Numbered from the stretch's first letter, positions 51,552 to 61,241 are shown. The stretch is DNA of 64,000 nt from Pseudoxanthomonas sp. CF125 (GCF_900104085.1 NZ_FNLD01000001.1:2053935-2117934), one strand, 5' to 3'. The notes: generated by a model from the sequence alone, not told the origin. Made by a program: numbers and translations.

Positions 51552-52622
51552 ATGCGGGCAGTTGATACGGCAAAGGAACTGGAGCTGGCGAGCGCTTTGC
51601 CGGCGCGCTATTACTTCGGCGACGGCATGCTGGCGATGGAACAGCGCTCGGTATTCGCACGCAGCTGGCAACTGGTGGCGCAACACAGCCAGCTGGCCGA
51701 ACCCGGCGACCATGTGGTCGAGAAGATCGGCGAGGTGCCGGTGATCGTGATCCGCGGACAGGACGGCGTACTGCGCGCCTTCCCCAATGTCTGCCGCCAC
51801 CGCGCCGGGCCGCTGGCGCTGTGCAACGGCAAGGGCGCGCGCGCATTGCATTGCAAATACCACGGCTGGACCTACACGCTGGAAGGCCAGCTGCGCAGCG
51901 CGCCGGAAATGCAGGCGGCGGCCGATTTCAACGTGGCCGACATCCGCCTGCCGCCGCTGCGCGTGCACGAATGGCAGGGACTGGTATTCGTGGCCTTGAG
52001 CGATGACGTGCCGGCTTTCGACGAAGTGTACGGCGGCATCGTCGAACGCATCGCCCCGATCGACCTGTCGGCGATGCGCTACCTGCGCCGCGACTCCTAC
52101 GACATCGATTGCAACTGGAAGGTCTATATCGACAATTTCCTCGAGGGCTACCACCTGCCCCACGTGCATCCGGGCCTGTCCAAGGTGCTGGATTACCGTG
52201 CCTACGACACCGAGCTTTTCCCCTGGTACTCGCTGCAGTCCTCGCCGCTGCGCGACGGCGGAGAATTCTATGGCGAGGGCGAAGCGTTCTACTACCACGT
52301 CTACCCCAACGTGATGCTCAACATCATGCCCGGCCGTCTGCAGACCAACCGCATCCTGCCGCTGGGTCCGGGACGCTGCCGGGTGGAGTTCGACTATTAC
52401 TACGCGCAGGACGACAAGGCCATGTCGCGCATCGCCGCCGACCAGGCCTTCAGCGATGAAGTGCAGATCGAGGACGTGACCATCTGCGAAGCCGTGCAGA
52501 AAGGCCTGGCCTCGGGCTTCTACGAGGCCGGCCGGCTTTGCCCCAAACGCGAAAGCGGCGTCTGGCATTTCCAGAATCTTTTGCGCGCGGCCTATGCCGG
52601 CGATACCGGAGCGACCGCATGA
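51552..52622 (+). CDS. Rieske-type non-heme iron oxygenase, alpha subunit (betaine/choline monooxygenase-like)
   Basis: Rieske oxygenase with an N-terminal [2Fe-2S] domain and a C-terminal mononuclear iron domain. The cluster motif is CRHRAGPLALC...HCKYHGW: CxH near residue 80 and CxxH after an insert of about 17 residues. The iron-site helix is NWKVYIDNFLEGYHLPHVHP near residue 190, with the two His ligands. The layout of the PLRVHEWQGLVFVAL region and the size (356) are like choline monooxygenase, GbcA, CntA and stachydrine demethylase, which hydroxylate or N-demethylate quaternary amines. A ring-hydroxylating role is less likely. No reductase gene is nearby. AGGAGG precedes the ATG by 5 nt, and the gene overlaps the next by 4 nt. 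Confidence 0.88.
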   Translation: MRAVDTAKELELASALPARYYFGDGMLAMEQRSVFARSWQLVAQHSQLAEPGDHVVEKIGEVPVIVIRGQDGVLRAFPNVCRHRAGPLALCNGKGARALHCKYHGWTYTLEGQLRSAPEMQAAADFNVADIRLPPLRVHEWQGLVFVALSDDVPAFDEVYGGIVERIAPIDLSAMRYLRRDSYDIDCNWKVYIDNFLEGYHLPHVHPGLSKVLDYRAYDTELFPWYSLQSSPLRDGGEFYGEGEAFYYHVYPNVMLNIMPGRLQTNRILPLGPGRCRVEFDYYYAQDDKAMSRIAADQAFSDEVQIEDVTICEAVQKGLASGFYEAGRLCPKRESGVWHFQNLLRAAYAGDTGATA

Positions 52623-53911
52623 CCGTTCGCGCTTCCCTGCTGGTCGCCGCATTCTCGCTTTGCGCATTCGCTTCCGCTGCGGGTTGCGTGGAACGCACCG
52701 TCGTCCGCGCCGGGCATCTGCTGGATGTCGAAACGGGAAAAGTACTGGCGGACCAGGCGATAGGAATAGAAGACGGAAAAATCGTCTCCATAGCGCCATG
52801 GAACGCCGCTTCCACCGGCAGCCATGTCCTCGACTGGTCGGCCTACACCGTTGTCCCCGGTTTGATGGACATGCACACCCATCTGGCCGACGAGGGCCAG
52901 TCCGCCGATCCCGCCGCGCCACTGAAAAGCAATCCCGGTCGCGACGCCTTCATCGGCGCCAAGAACGCGCGCGACACGCTGCGCGCCGGCTTCACCACCG
53001 TGCGCGATGTCGGCGTGTTCCGCGGCCTGGCCGACGTGACTCTGCGCGATGCGATCAACGCCGGGCTGGTGCCGGGACCGCGCATGTTCGTGGCCGGCGC
53101 TTACATCACCATCAGCGGCGGCGGCGGCGAGATTACCGGCCTGCCTGCGGGTACCGTGGTTCCGGCAGAATTCCGTCTGGGGGTCTCCGACAACGAGGAG
53201 GAAATCCGCAAGCACGTTGACTACCTGCTGGACCATGGCGCCGACTTCATCAAGGTCATCGCCACCGGCGCGGTGCTGGCGGCGGGTACGGAGCCGGGCC
53301 AATCGGAATACACCGAAGCCCAGATCCGTGCGGCCGTCGAGGAAGCGAAGAAGCACGGCACCTTCGTCGCCGCCCACGCCCATGGCGCCGAAGGCATCAA
53401 ACGCGCAGTACGCGCCGGCGTGCGTTCGGTCGAACACGGGTCGCTGATGGACGACGAATCCATCGCCCTAATGAAGCAGTACGGCACCTGGCTGGATGCG
53501 GACATCTACAACGGCGACTACATCGACACCGTCGGCCGCCAAGCCGGCTGGTCCGAGGAAATCATGCGCAAGAACCTGGAAACCACCGACGCCCAGCGCC
53601 AGGGCTTCCGCAAGGCGGTCAAGGCCGGCGTCAACATTTCCTACGGCACCGATGCCGGCGTCTATCCGCATGGCGACAATGCACGCCAGTTCGCCTACAT
53701 GGTGAAGTACGGAATGACGCCGCTGCAGGCGATACAGTCGGCGACCATCGATTCGGCCACCTTGCTTGGGAAAGAGAAGGAGCTGGGATCGATTGCCGTG
53801 GGCAAGTTCGCTGATCTGGTTGCAGTGGAATGCGATCCACTGAAGGATGTCGAGTGTTTGCGCGAGGTTAGGGGCGTAATCAAGGCCGGACAACTTGTGT
53901 CAATGGATTGA
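52619..53911 (+). CDS. Secreted amidohydrolase (Xaa-Pro/Xaa-Arg-type dipeptidase family)
   Basis: TIM-barrel dizinc amidohydrolase. The ATG at 52619 overlaps the Rieske stop; a signal peptide (SLLVAAFSLCAFASAAGC) predicts export, possibly as a lipoprotein. Metal ligands are in MDMHTHLADEG near residue 83, the carboxylated Lys in DFIKVIATGAVL, the His pair in VAAHAHGAEGIKRA and VEHGSLMDDES, and the Asp in SYGTDAGVYPHGDN. The C-terminal GKFADLVAVECDPL is the family end. The product is 430 residues. Relatives characterised from Caulobacter and metagenomes release Pro, Arg or Lys from dipeptides; which of these applies is unknown. Confidence 0.89.
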   Translation: MTVRASLLVAAFSLCAFASAAGCVERTVVRAGHLLDVETGKVLADQAIGIEDGKIVSIAPWNAASTGSHVLDWSAYTVVPGLMDMHTHLADEGQSADPAAPLKSNPGRDAFIGAKNARDTLRAGFTTVRDVGVFRGLADVTLRDAINAGLVPGPRMFVAGAYITISGGGGEITGLPAGTVVPAEFRLGVSDNEEEIRKHVDYLLDHGADFIKVIATGAVLAAGTEPGQSEYTEAQIRAAVEEAKKHGTFVAAHAHGAEGIKRAVRAGVRSVEHGSLMDDESIALMKQYGTWLDADIYNGDYIDTVGRQAGWSEEIMRKNLETTDAQRQGFRKAVKAGVNISYGTDAGVYPHGDNARQFAYMVKYGMTPLQAIQSATIDSATLLGKEKELGSIAVGKFADLVAVECDPLKDVECLREVRGVIKAGQLVSMD

Positions 53912-53938
53912 GTTCTTGCGAATCAAGCACCCTCACAT

Positions 53939-54022
53939 CGTCATTCCCGCGAAGGCGGGAACCCAGCGACTTTGCTCTCATCGCGCCGCAAGTCGCTGGG
54001 TCCCCGCCTTCGGGGGATGACG
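53939..54022. repeat. Dispersed palindrome, CGTCATTCCCGCGAAGGCGG type, copy 2
   Basis: Arms CGTCATTCCCGCGAAGGCGG / CCCGCCTTCGGGGGATGACG (slightly imperfect), with CCCAGCGACT / AGTCGCTGGG inside. It shares sequence with copy 1 at 51192-51276, including the CTTTGC and AAGTCGCTGG centre. It separates the amidohydrolase from the permease gene. Confidence 0.8.
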
Positions 54023-54053
54023 ACTATTATTTAACAGGCCCGCAGGAACTCTG

Positions 54054-55367
54054 ATGAACGAATCCAAGCAAATCGGCTTCTGGACCTGCACCGCCCTGGT
54101 AGTGGGCAACTGCATCGGCATGGGCATCTTTCTGCTGCCCGCGTCGCTGGCGCCGTACGGATTCAACGCGACCATCGGCTGGGGCATCACCGTGGTCGGC
54201 TGCATCGCGCTGGCACGGGTGTTCGCGCGGCTGGCGCGCGAGCTGCCGAATGCCGACGGCCCCTACGGCTATGTGCGTAGCACGCTGGGCGAACTGCCCG
54301 CCTATATCGCCCTGTGGTGCTATTGGGTTTCCCTGTGGATCACCAATGCGGCGCTGGCGACCGGCGTGGTCGCCTATATCACCGCGGTCTTTCCGCAGCT
54401 GGGACAGCTGCAACCCTCGCTGTTCGCGCTGGGCCTGTTGTGGGCGTTCGTGATCATCAACCTGTGCGGCGTACGCGCCGGCGGCAGCGTGCAGATAGCA
54501 ACCACCGTACTGAAGCTGCTACCGATGCTGGCCATCGCAGTGCTGGCCGTGTGGATGCTGGTGGAAGCGCCGCAAGCCTATGTCTCGCATCTGCCGAGCA
54601 AACCGATCACGCTGGGCGATGCGATGGCCGCTTCCACCATCGCTCTGTTCGCGATGCTGGGCATCGAGTCGGCTACCGTTCCCGCCTCCCGCGTCGAGAA
54701 CCCGGGCCGCACGATCCCGCGCGCCACCCTCGTCGGCACCCTGCTTACCGCGGCGATCTACCTGATCGTGTCTACCGTGCCGATGCTGCTGCTGCCGGAA
54801 CAGGAACTGGCCAACGCGCCGGCACCGTTCGCGCTGCTGATGGATCGTTTCGTCGGCGAGGGCGTGGGCCGCTGGCTGGCCCTGTTCGTCGTCGTCAGCG
54901 GACTGGGAGCGTTGAATGGATGGACCCTGCTGGTCGGCGAGCTGACCCGCACCATGGCCGACAACGGCGTGCTGCCCGCCTTCCTTTCGCGCAACAACCG
55001 GCGCGGCGCTCCGGGTTTCGCGTTGATCGTCACCGCGCTGCTTGCCAGTGCGATGATCCTGATGAACTACAGCAAGTCGCTGGTCAACGGCTTCACCGTC
55101 TTGAGCCAGGTGGTCACGGCTGCCAACCTGCCGCTGTATCTCTGCTGCTCGCTTGCGCTGGCGGTGTTGTGGTATCGCGGCAAACGCCTGGACGACAAAG
55201 CCATACGCGGATTGGTGCTGATTTCGGCGCTGGGAACGGCTTATTCCATCTTCGCCTTCATCGGCATGGGCCACGAAGCCTTCATGATGGCGCTGGTGCT
55301 GGCGGCCTGCGGCCTTCCGCTTTATATCTTCATGCGCATCCTTCGCGCCCGCCTCAACCGGTCCTGA
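54054..55367 (+). CDS. APC-superfamily amino acid permease/antiporter (APA-like)
   Basis: Inner-membrane amino-acid transporter with about 12 helices. The ATG at 54054 has AGGAAC 6 nt upstream. The first helix motif VVGNCIGMGIFLLPASLAPYG is the unwound substrate-binding TM1 of the basic amino acid/polyamine antiporter group (AdiC, CadB, PotE). TM6 is represented by ASTIALFAMLGIESATVPA with the E-S-A motif. The product is 437 residues. In this locus it is the expected inner-membrane step after periplasmic hydrolysis. A basic or diamino substrate would fit, but selectivity is inference. The flavoenzyme gene starts 3 nt after its stop. Confidence 0.9.
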   Translation: MNESKQIGFWTCTALVVGNCIGMGIFLLPASLAPYGFNATIGWGITVVGCIALARVFARLARELPNADGPYGYVRSTLGELPAYIALWCYWVSLWITNAALATGVVAYITAVFPQLGQLQPSLFALGLLWAFVIINLCGVRAGGSVQIATTVLKLLPMLAIAVLAVWMLVEAPQAYVSHLPSKPITLGDAMAASTIALFAMLGIESATVPASRVENPGRTIPRATLVGTLLTAAIYLIVSTVPMLLLPEQELANAPAPFALLMDRFVGEGVGRWLALFVVVSGLGALNGWTLLVGELTRTMADNGVLPAFLSRNNRRGAPGFALIVTALLASAMILMNYSKSLVNGFTVLSQVVTAANLPLYLCCSLALAVLWYRGKRLDDKAIRGLVLISALGTAYSIFAFIGMGHEAFMMALVLAACGLPLYIFMRILRARLNRS

Positions 55368-55370
55368 TCC

Positions 55371-57431
55371 ATGGCTCGCGATCCCCGTTACGACCTGCTG
55401 TTCACACCAATCAAGATCGGTCCGGTGACCGCCAAGAACCGCTTCTTCCAGGTGCCGCATTGCAACGGCATGGGCCACGCCATGCCGTTGGCGCATGCGG
55501 CGATGCGCGAAGTGAAAGCAGAAGGCGGCTGGGCGGTGATCTCGACCGAGGAATGCGAGATCCACCCCAGCAGCGATCTGACGCCGTACGTCGAGGCGCG
55601 CCTGTGGGACGACCGCGACATCCCCGCGCTGGCGCTGATGAGCGACAAGGTGCATGCGCACGGCGCGCTGGCGGCGCTGGAGCTTTCGCACAACGGGCCG
55701 ACCGCTTCCAATCTTTTTTCGCGCGAAGTGCTGATCGCGCCTTCGCACCAGCCGTCCAAGTACGGCTACCCGGCGCAGGCCCGCGCCATGGACTTGCACG
55801 ACATACGCGAGTACAGGCGCTGGCATCGCGAGGCCGCGATCCGCGGCAAGCGCGCAGGCATGGACATCATCTACGTCTACGCCGGGCACGATCTGTCGCT
55901 GGCCATGCATTTCCTGCAGCGCCGTCGCAACCAGCGCACCGACGAATACGGCGGTTCGCTGGAGAACCGCGTGCGTCTGCTGCGCGAAGTGCTGCAGGAC
56001 ACCAAGGACGCCGTGGGCGACACCTGCGCCGTGGCCATCCGCTTCGCCACCGAGGAGCTGCTGGGGCCCGGCGGCGTGGAGTTGAACGAAGCGCGCGACA
56101 TCGTCGGCATGCTGGCCGAGATCCCGGACCTGTGGGACGTCAACGTGGCCGCCTGGTACAACGATTCCCTGCCTTCGCGCTTCGCCGCCGAAGGCGCGCA
56201 GGAACCCTTCATCGATTTCGTCAAGAAGACCACCACCAAACCGGTGGTCGGGGTGGGCCGTTTCACTTCGCCCGACACCATGGTGTCGCAGATCAAGCGC
56301 GGCGTGCTGGACATGATCGGTGCCGCGCGTCCGTCCATCGCCGACCCCTTCCTGCCTAAGAAGATCGAGGAAGGCCGCATCGACGACATCCGCGAATGCA
56401 TCGGCTGCAACATCTGCGTGTCCGGCGACATGACCATTTCGCCGATCCGCTGCACGCAGAACCCGACCATGGGCGAAGAGTGGCGCAAGGACTGGCACCC
56501 GGAAAACATCGCCACGCGCCAGTCCGATTCGCGCGTGCTGGTGGTCGGCGCCGGTCCGGCGGGTCTTGAAGCCGCGCGCGCATTGGGCCAGCGCGGCTAT
56601 GAAGTGAACGTGGCCGAAGGCCGCAAGGAATTGGGCGGCCGCGTGAGCCGCGAGGCGCGCCTGCCCGGGTTGTCGGAATGGGCGCGCGTGCGCGACTGGC
56701 GCGTGGGCCAGATAGGCAAGATGGAGAACGTGAGCATCTACCAGGATTCGCAACTGACCGCGCAGGACGTGCTCGACTTCGGCGCCGAGCACGTGGTGCT
56801 GGCCACCGGCTGCCACTGGCGCCGCGACGGCTACGGGCGCAGCAACGGACTGGGCATCGCCGGCTTCGAAGGCAACGAGCGCATCTTCACTCCCGACGAC
56901 CTGATGGACGGACGCATGCCGCAGGGCCGCGTCGCCATCTTCGACGACGACTATTTCTACCTGGCCAGCGTGCTGGCCGAAGCGCTGCGCAAGCGCGGTT
57001 GCGAAGTCGCCTATCTGACCGCCGACGACACCATCGCCTCATGGAGCGTGCATACGCTGGACTACCGGCACATCCAGGTCCGCATGGCCGAGCTGGAGGT
57101 CGAGCAAGTGGTGTCGCACAACATCACCGGCTTCGAAGGTACGACGCTGTCGCTCGAGCAGGTCTGGAGCGGAAAGACGCGCACGCTGGAATGCGATGCG
57201 GTCGTGGCCATCACCGCCAGGCTGCCCGACGATGCGCTCTACCAGGCGCTGTTGTCGCGCCAGGCCGAATGGGCCGGCGCCGGCATCCGCTCGGTGCGCT
57301 GCATCGGCGATGCGCATGCGCCGGGGCTCATCGCGCACGCGGTCTACGAGGGCCACCGTTATGCGCGCGAACTCGATGCCGATCCCACCGGCGATGTCGC
57401 GTTCAAGCGCCATTTCCATGCGGCGCAATAG
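55371..57431 (+). CDS. Trimethylamine-dehydrogenase-like FMN/[4Fe-4S] oxidoreductase (N-demethylase candidate)
   Basis: Old-yellow-enzyme-type TIM barrel fused to a FAD/NAD-like domain, 686 residues. The N-terminal barrel (DLLFTPIKIGPVTAKNRFFQ) is followed by the [4Fe-4S] cluster motif IRECIGCNICVSG and its fourth cysteine in IRCTQNPTMGEEW near residue 365. The second domain begins SRVLVVGAGPAGLEAARALG. The layout and the CTQNPTMGEEWRKDWHPE region agree with trimethylamine/dimethylamine dehydrogenase, histamine dehydrogenase and N-methylproline demethylase (StcD) rather than 2,4-dienoyl-CoA reductase. It probably oxidises a methylated or primary amine. It is the last gene of the rightward string, with the permease 3 nt upstream. 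Confidence 0.9.
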   Translation: MARDPRYDLLFTPIKIGPVTAKNRFFQVPHCNGMGHAMPLAHAAMREVKAEGGWAVISTEECEIHPSSDLTPYVEARLWDDRDIPALALMSDKVHAHGALAALELSHNGPTASNLFSREVLIAPSHQPSKYGYPAQARAMDLHDIREYRRWHREAAIRGKRAGMDIIYVYAGHDLSLAMHFLQRRRNQRTDEYGGSLENRVRLLREVLQDTKDAVGDTCAVAIRFATEELLGPGGVELNEARDIVGMLAEIPDLWDVNVAAWYNDSLPSRFAAEGAQEPFIDFVKKTTTKPVVGVGRFTSPDTMVSQIKRGVLDMIGAARPSIADPFLPKKIEEGRIDDIRECIGCNICVSGDMTISPIRCTQNPTMGEEWRKDWHPENIATRQSDSRVLVVGAGPAGLEAARALGQRGYEVNVAEGRKELGGRVSREARLPGLSEWARVRDWRVGQIGKMENVSIYQDSQLTAQDVLDFGAEHVVLATGCHWRRDGYGRSNGLGIAGFEGNERIFTPDDLMDGRMPQGRVAIFDDDYFYLASVLAEALRKRGCEVAYLTADDTIASWSVHTLDYRHIQVRMAELEVEQVVSHNITGFEGTTLSLEQVWSGKTRTLECDAVVAITARLPDDALYQALLSRQAEWAGAGIRSVRCIGDAHAPGLIAHAVYEGHRYARELDADPTGDVAFKRHFHAAQ

Positions 57432-57536
57432 CCGCGGGTGTGCGTCCGCAAAAGAAGGCTGAACCAAGACCAGGACCATCAGAAACCCGCGAGTCCATTG
57501 CCTTCGTGCTCTTGCGCATTCGCGTAACGGCTATCC

Positions 57537-60500
57537 TCAATAGTAGCCCGACAGATTCAGGAACCAGCCCCGGTTGTCGTACTCCAGATCGGTAAGATCA
57601 TCGTTGAATTCCGTGAAATTGAATCCGACGCCGATCTTGAAATTGTCGCCGATCTGCCGGTCCACCCCCACCAGCCAACCCCGCTTGTCGCCACCGTCGG
57701 TCACTCCGAGCCAACGGTATTCCGCCAGTGCTTCCCATTTGGCGATCAGGTGGTACCGCACCTGGATCGCCGCGAATTCCACGTCGCTTTTCAGCCACCG
57801 CCCCGTACCGCGGCCAGCGCGGTAGTCGCCCCGCCGGCTGGCCACTTTGCCGGCCATTTCCCAGCGATCGTCCAGCTGGGCGATCCCTTCGAAGGAAAGA
57901 ATCTGCGAGCGCTGGTCGTAACGGTTGCCGCCCTCCTGCCCAAGGCTGGCCACGTCGTAAAGGTAGGTGTACTTGCCGAATGCCGACCAGCGCGTGTTGT
58001 CGTGCGGACGCCATGCGAATCCCACGTTGGCTTCCGCCAATTTCGCGCTCGCCGCCGGATTCAGGTCGTCCTGGGTATCGGCGTAGTTGGCCCGCGCGGC
58101 GATGCGCCAATCGTCGTTGATCTTGAACAGGAGACGATTGGTGGTAACCCATTGCTCCCGTTGCTCGGCCCCACTGTCCTTTCGGTACTCTAGCTTGCTG
58201 GACCATTGCGTACGCGGATCGGTCCGGCCGCCGCTGACGCTGTAAGCCCTGCGGTCCACATGCCCCGAACTGGAATCGAGGTCACCGTCCATCACGGTAA
58301 GGCCCAGGTTCCACCCGGGCGAAGGCATGAAGTCCAGGCCGAAGGTGTGGGCAAGGCCAGCGCTTTCGCTGCTTGTGTCCTTCAAGTACTGGCTCTCGTT
58401 GTACACATTGGTCTGGTTGTTCAGACGCCAGCGCTGGCCCAGGGTCCAGCCCGTTTGCAGGCCACGGTCGAACAGCGGCTCCCGCGAAGTGGTGTCTGTA
58501 CTGTAGCTGTAGGCGCCGTACGCCGTATGGTCCGGGCCCACACGCGTCTCCAGGTCCAACTTTCCCCCGTGGCCGCGACTGCCGCTGCTGATTTCCGCAC
58601 CAACGCTGGAGCGATCCCCGAACAGGTAGCGCGCACCGGCCGTCGCCAGGTTGTTGCGCGCGTAACGTCCATCGTCGTCGTCGATGGTGTACTGCCCCAC
58701 TCCATACAACTCGAGCATTTCGGTAACCTGGTGACGATAGCTGACCGCAGCCAGCATGCCGACTGCGCTGCCGGCGGCGGTGCGTTCGTCCACGTGGCGA
58801 AGTTCGGCACCAAGGCGCCCGTCGCTTCCGATCCGCCAATCGGTGGTCAGTTGGGTCTGCTCCAGGGACGCGTCCCCGCGTTCGGCGTAGGTGTAGCGCC
58901 CGAACAGGCTGAGGTTGTCGGTGAAATAGCCCACGAACTCGGCGCCGTATTCCTCTGTCCCGGTTCCGGTATCGAAGCGCGAAACCGAGAATCCGGCATC
59001 GACTCTCCGCCACCAGGTCGCTACGGTCCAATCCTGCTTCGTCCAACCCAGTTCTTTCAAATTCGCCCGGGCCTCGACTGCGCGGGCGTCGCCGGACCGC
59101 GCGCCTGTCGCTGCATTGCGCTGGATGAAACTGAGCCCGCCGTTGTCGGAATAGAACAGCGGCGCCACCGTCGCTTCGCTGCGGCTGGCCTCCACTTTCA
59201 GATAGGTGCCCCGACCCGCCTGCAGGGTCAGGTCGGCGCCGCGCAGCAGATAGTCGTCGCCGCTCCGATTCTCGTCGACATAGGTAGCGCCCAACGCCAG
59301 GTGCTCGCCGAACCAGTGCCGGCCGCGCAAACCCATGCTCACATCGTCCGCGTCGAAACCGACCGGTACGTACTCGTAATCGGCGATCAGCAGCTGCTCG
59401 TAGCCGTCCAGCGGGGTATCGCGGCTGAGCGTGCGCACGTTCTCGCGCGTCAGCTGCGCCAGCGGACGGGTCAACAGCAACCTGCCTTGCAGCGCGTCGA
59501 TCTCGTAGTCCACGCCTTGGCGCAGGTTCACCCTCGCTTCGGTACGGCCGGTAGTGCGGTCGCGGACTTCGAGAACCACCTGTTCCGAACCGCGCAGCAC
59601 GTCGGTATGGCGCAGGTAATACAGACTGCCTCCGGTCCCCAGGAACTCGCTGTGGCCCAGCGCCGTCTGCGCTTCGGATGCGAACGCTTTAAGCAACGAG
59701 CGCGGTTCGCCCAGGGCGGTGGCGGGACGCGAGCGCCAGTTCAATGCCGCGCCATAGAGCGAGCGGTTGTATTGACCGTACTCGGTGCCGGTGAAGCCGG
59801 TAGCGAAATTTCCCCATAGCGCCTGGCTCTGGTCCCAATCCACGCGCACATACAGCTTTCCCTGGGTATCGACATCGCGATAGGTATTGGAATCGTCGCC
59901 ATACACGGGGTAATACAGGTCCGGATCGAGCCGGCGGAAGATGTCCTGGGGATCGGCGTCCAGGAATCCGTCGAAGAGATGTTCGATGTCGCGCTCGCGC
60001 GTGTCGGCATGTGCGGTCAGCAGAAACCTGCCGCGTACTTTCCCCTTCAGATAGAACGCCAACCTGCCTTCGCTCAGGAAGCCGTCTTCGTAGTTCTCGT
60101 CTCCGGCCAAAGGTTCGACGTTGCCGCTCACCTCGTTTTTGGAAAGAGTCAGGTCGGCCATCGCCACCAGATAGGTATAGCGGCCGGTGACGTTCAACTC
60201 TATCGACCGCTCCACCACGGCGTTATCGGAAGTGACGGTCACCAGATAGCGATGGATTCCTACCGGTTCCAGGAACTCGGCGGCGAACTTCCCCTCCTGA
60301 TCGACCGGAATGTTCTGTCCGTTGATGCTCAGGCGCGTACCCGCCGCGATATCCTGGCCTTGCAAGCGGATGCGCGAGCCATGCAATGCGATGTTCTGCA
60401 TTCGCAATGCATTCCGCCCATAGACCGCGTTGCTTATCTGGCGGGACTGCGCCGAGTCCGCATCCAGCGCCACCCCGAGCGTCCTTTGCGCTTGATCCTG

Positions 60501-61241
60501 AGCGGACGAAGCGCTGCGGGCGAGGTCCGCGGGCGACACCAGCCTCAATCGCTGGGCGTGGGTCTCGTCGAAAGCGCCTTCCGCTCCATAGGCGCGGGCC
60601 ACGTAGAGCAGTTCATCGCCCAGGCGCAGATTGATGCCGGCAGGCAAGGCGCCGTCCCATTCGGCGGTGCCGACGATCCCGACAGGCACAGGCACCGTCG
60701 CCAGCGGAGTGACCAGGTCGGTATCGCCGCCACGGTAGATAAGGACCTCAAGGCGCTCGATGAACGCCGGATAGTTGCTATAGGCATGGAAGCGAACGGG
60801 GCCCGCTATGCGGCCTTGCTCGAAGGCGATCATCGAAGCGCCTTGCACGTTGAGCACGGGCAAGGCCAATGCCGGGTCCTCGGTCGCCCAAACCAGGCCG
60901 CCCTGAGGCAGCTCGATGCTGGTTTCGGCGGAGATGACCGCCCGGCCCTCCTCACCGACACCGCTGGTGCCGCGGTTGTCCTGCACCGCCGCTATTTGTA
61001 CCCGGCGACTGGCCTGCAATGCGGACTCGTCGTCTCCGGCGCGGGCCGGCTGGGTTTCGCCATGGCTGTGGATACGGAAGATCAGGCCGTCCCCTTTTCG
61101 GCATGCGTCGGGTCCGCAATTCGGCGCCTGCGGGCCGGGCGCTTCCGCGGACCATGCCGACAGAGCGGGCGCCGTGGCCGCCAGCAGCAAGAAGGCCCGA
61201 ACGATCATCTTCACCGACGACTGCTTTGTGGTCATGATCAT
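57537..61241 (-). CDS. Large outer-membrane beta-barrel protein of unknown function
   Basis: 1,234 residues, no family I can name with confidence. The signal peptide (KMIVRAFLLLAATAPALSAW) starts at the ATG at 61241 (61235 is an alternative). An N-terminal soluble part of about 350 residues contains Ig-like segments (IRLQGQDIAAGTRLSINGQN, a domain resembling carboxypeptidase-regulatory or invasin folds). From about residue 360 the chain alternates amphipathic strands rich in Tyr, Trp, Asp and Asn (RLAFYLKGKVRGRFLLTAHA, SRFDTGTGTEEYGAEFVGYF) and ends FLNLSGYY, as in outer-membrane barrels. No TonB box or plug is seen. The ATGA overlap with the upstream giant OmpA-like gene indicates that the two products act together. 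Confidence 0.8.
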   Translation of the reverse strand: MIMTTKQSSVKMIVRAFLLLAATAPALSAWSAEAPGPQAPNCGPDACRKGDGLIFRIHSHGETQPARAGDDESALQASRRVQIAAVQDNRGTSGVGEEGRAVISAETSIELPQGGLVWATEDPALALPVLNVQGASMIAFEQGRIAGPVRFHAYSNYPAFIERLEVLIYRGGDTDLVTPLATVPVPVGIVGTAEWDGALPAGINLRLGDELLYVARAYGAEGAFDETHAQRLRLVSPADLARSASSAQDQAQRTLGVALDADSAQSRQISNAVYGRNALRMQNIALHGSRIRLQGQDIAAGTRLSINGQNIPVDQEGKFAAEFLEPVGIHRYLVTVTSDNAVVERSIELNVTGRYTYLVAMADLTLSKNEVSGNVEPLAGDENYEDGFLSEGRLAFYLKGKVRGRFLLTAHADTRERDIEHLFDGFLDADPQDIFRRLDPDLYYPVYGDDSNTYRDVDTQGKLYVRVDWDQSQALWGNFATGFTGTEYGQYNRSLYGAALNWRSRPATALGEPRSLLKAFASEAQTALGHSEFLGTGGSLYYLRHTDVLRGSEQVVLEVRDRTTGRTEARVNLRQGVDYEIDALQGRLLLTRPLAQLTRENVRTLSRDTPLDGYEQLLIADYEYVPVGFDADDVSMGLRGRHWFGEHLALGATYVDENRSGDDYLLRGADLTLQAGRGTYLKVEASRSEATVAPLFYSDNGGLSFIQRNAATGARSGDARAVEARANLKELGWTKQDWTVATWWRRVDAGFSVSRFDTGTGTEEYGAEFVGYFTDNLSLFGRYTYAERGDASLEQTQLTTDWRIGSDGRLGAELRHVDERTAAGSAVGMLAAVSYRHQVTEMLELYGVGQYTIDDDDGRYARNNLATAGARYLFGDRSSVGAEISSGSRGHGGKLDLETRVGPDHTAYGAYSYSTDTTSREPLFDRGLQTGWTLGQRWRLNNQTNVYNESQYLKDTSSESAGLAHTFGLDFMPSPGWNLGLTVMDGDLDSSSGHVDRRAYSVSGGRTDPRTQWSSKLEYRKDSGAEQREQWVTTNRLLFKINDDWRIAARANYADTQDDLNPAASAKLAEANVGFAWRPHDNTRWSAFGKYTYLYDVASLGQEGGNRYDQRSQILSFEGIAQLDDRWEMAGKVASRRGDYRAGRGTGRWLKSDVEFAAIQVRYHLIAKWEALAEYRWLGVTDGGDKRGWLVGVDRQIGDNFKIGVGFNFTEFNDDLTDLEYDNRGWFLNLSGYY

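Noticed and set aside
51193..51846. 217-codon minus-strand frame overlapping the Rieske gene
   Set aside because: Most of it is antisense to the Rieske coding region and its end is palindrome sequence. Only about 40 codons look protein-like, and these are reported separately as a possible remnant.
52619..53911. Imidazolonepropionase (HutI)
   Set aside because: The exported form, motif set (MHTH, IKVIATG, AHAHG, EHGS, GTDAG) and absence of other hut genes fit the dipeptidase-type amidohydrolases better.
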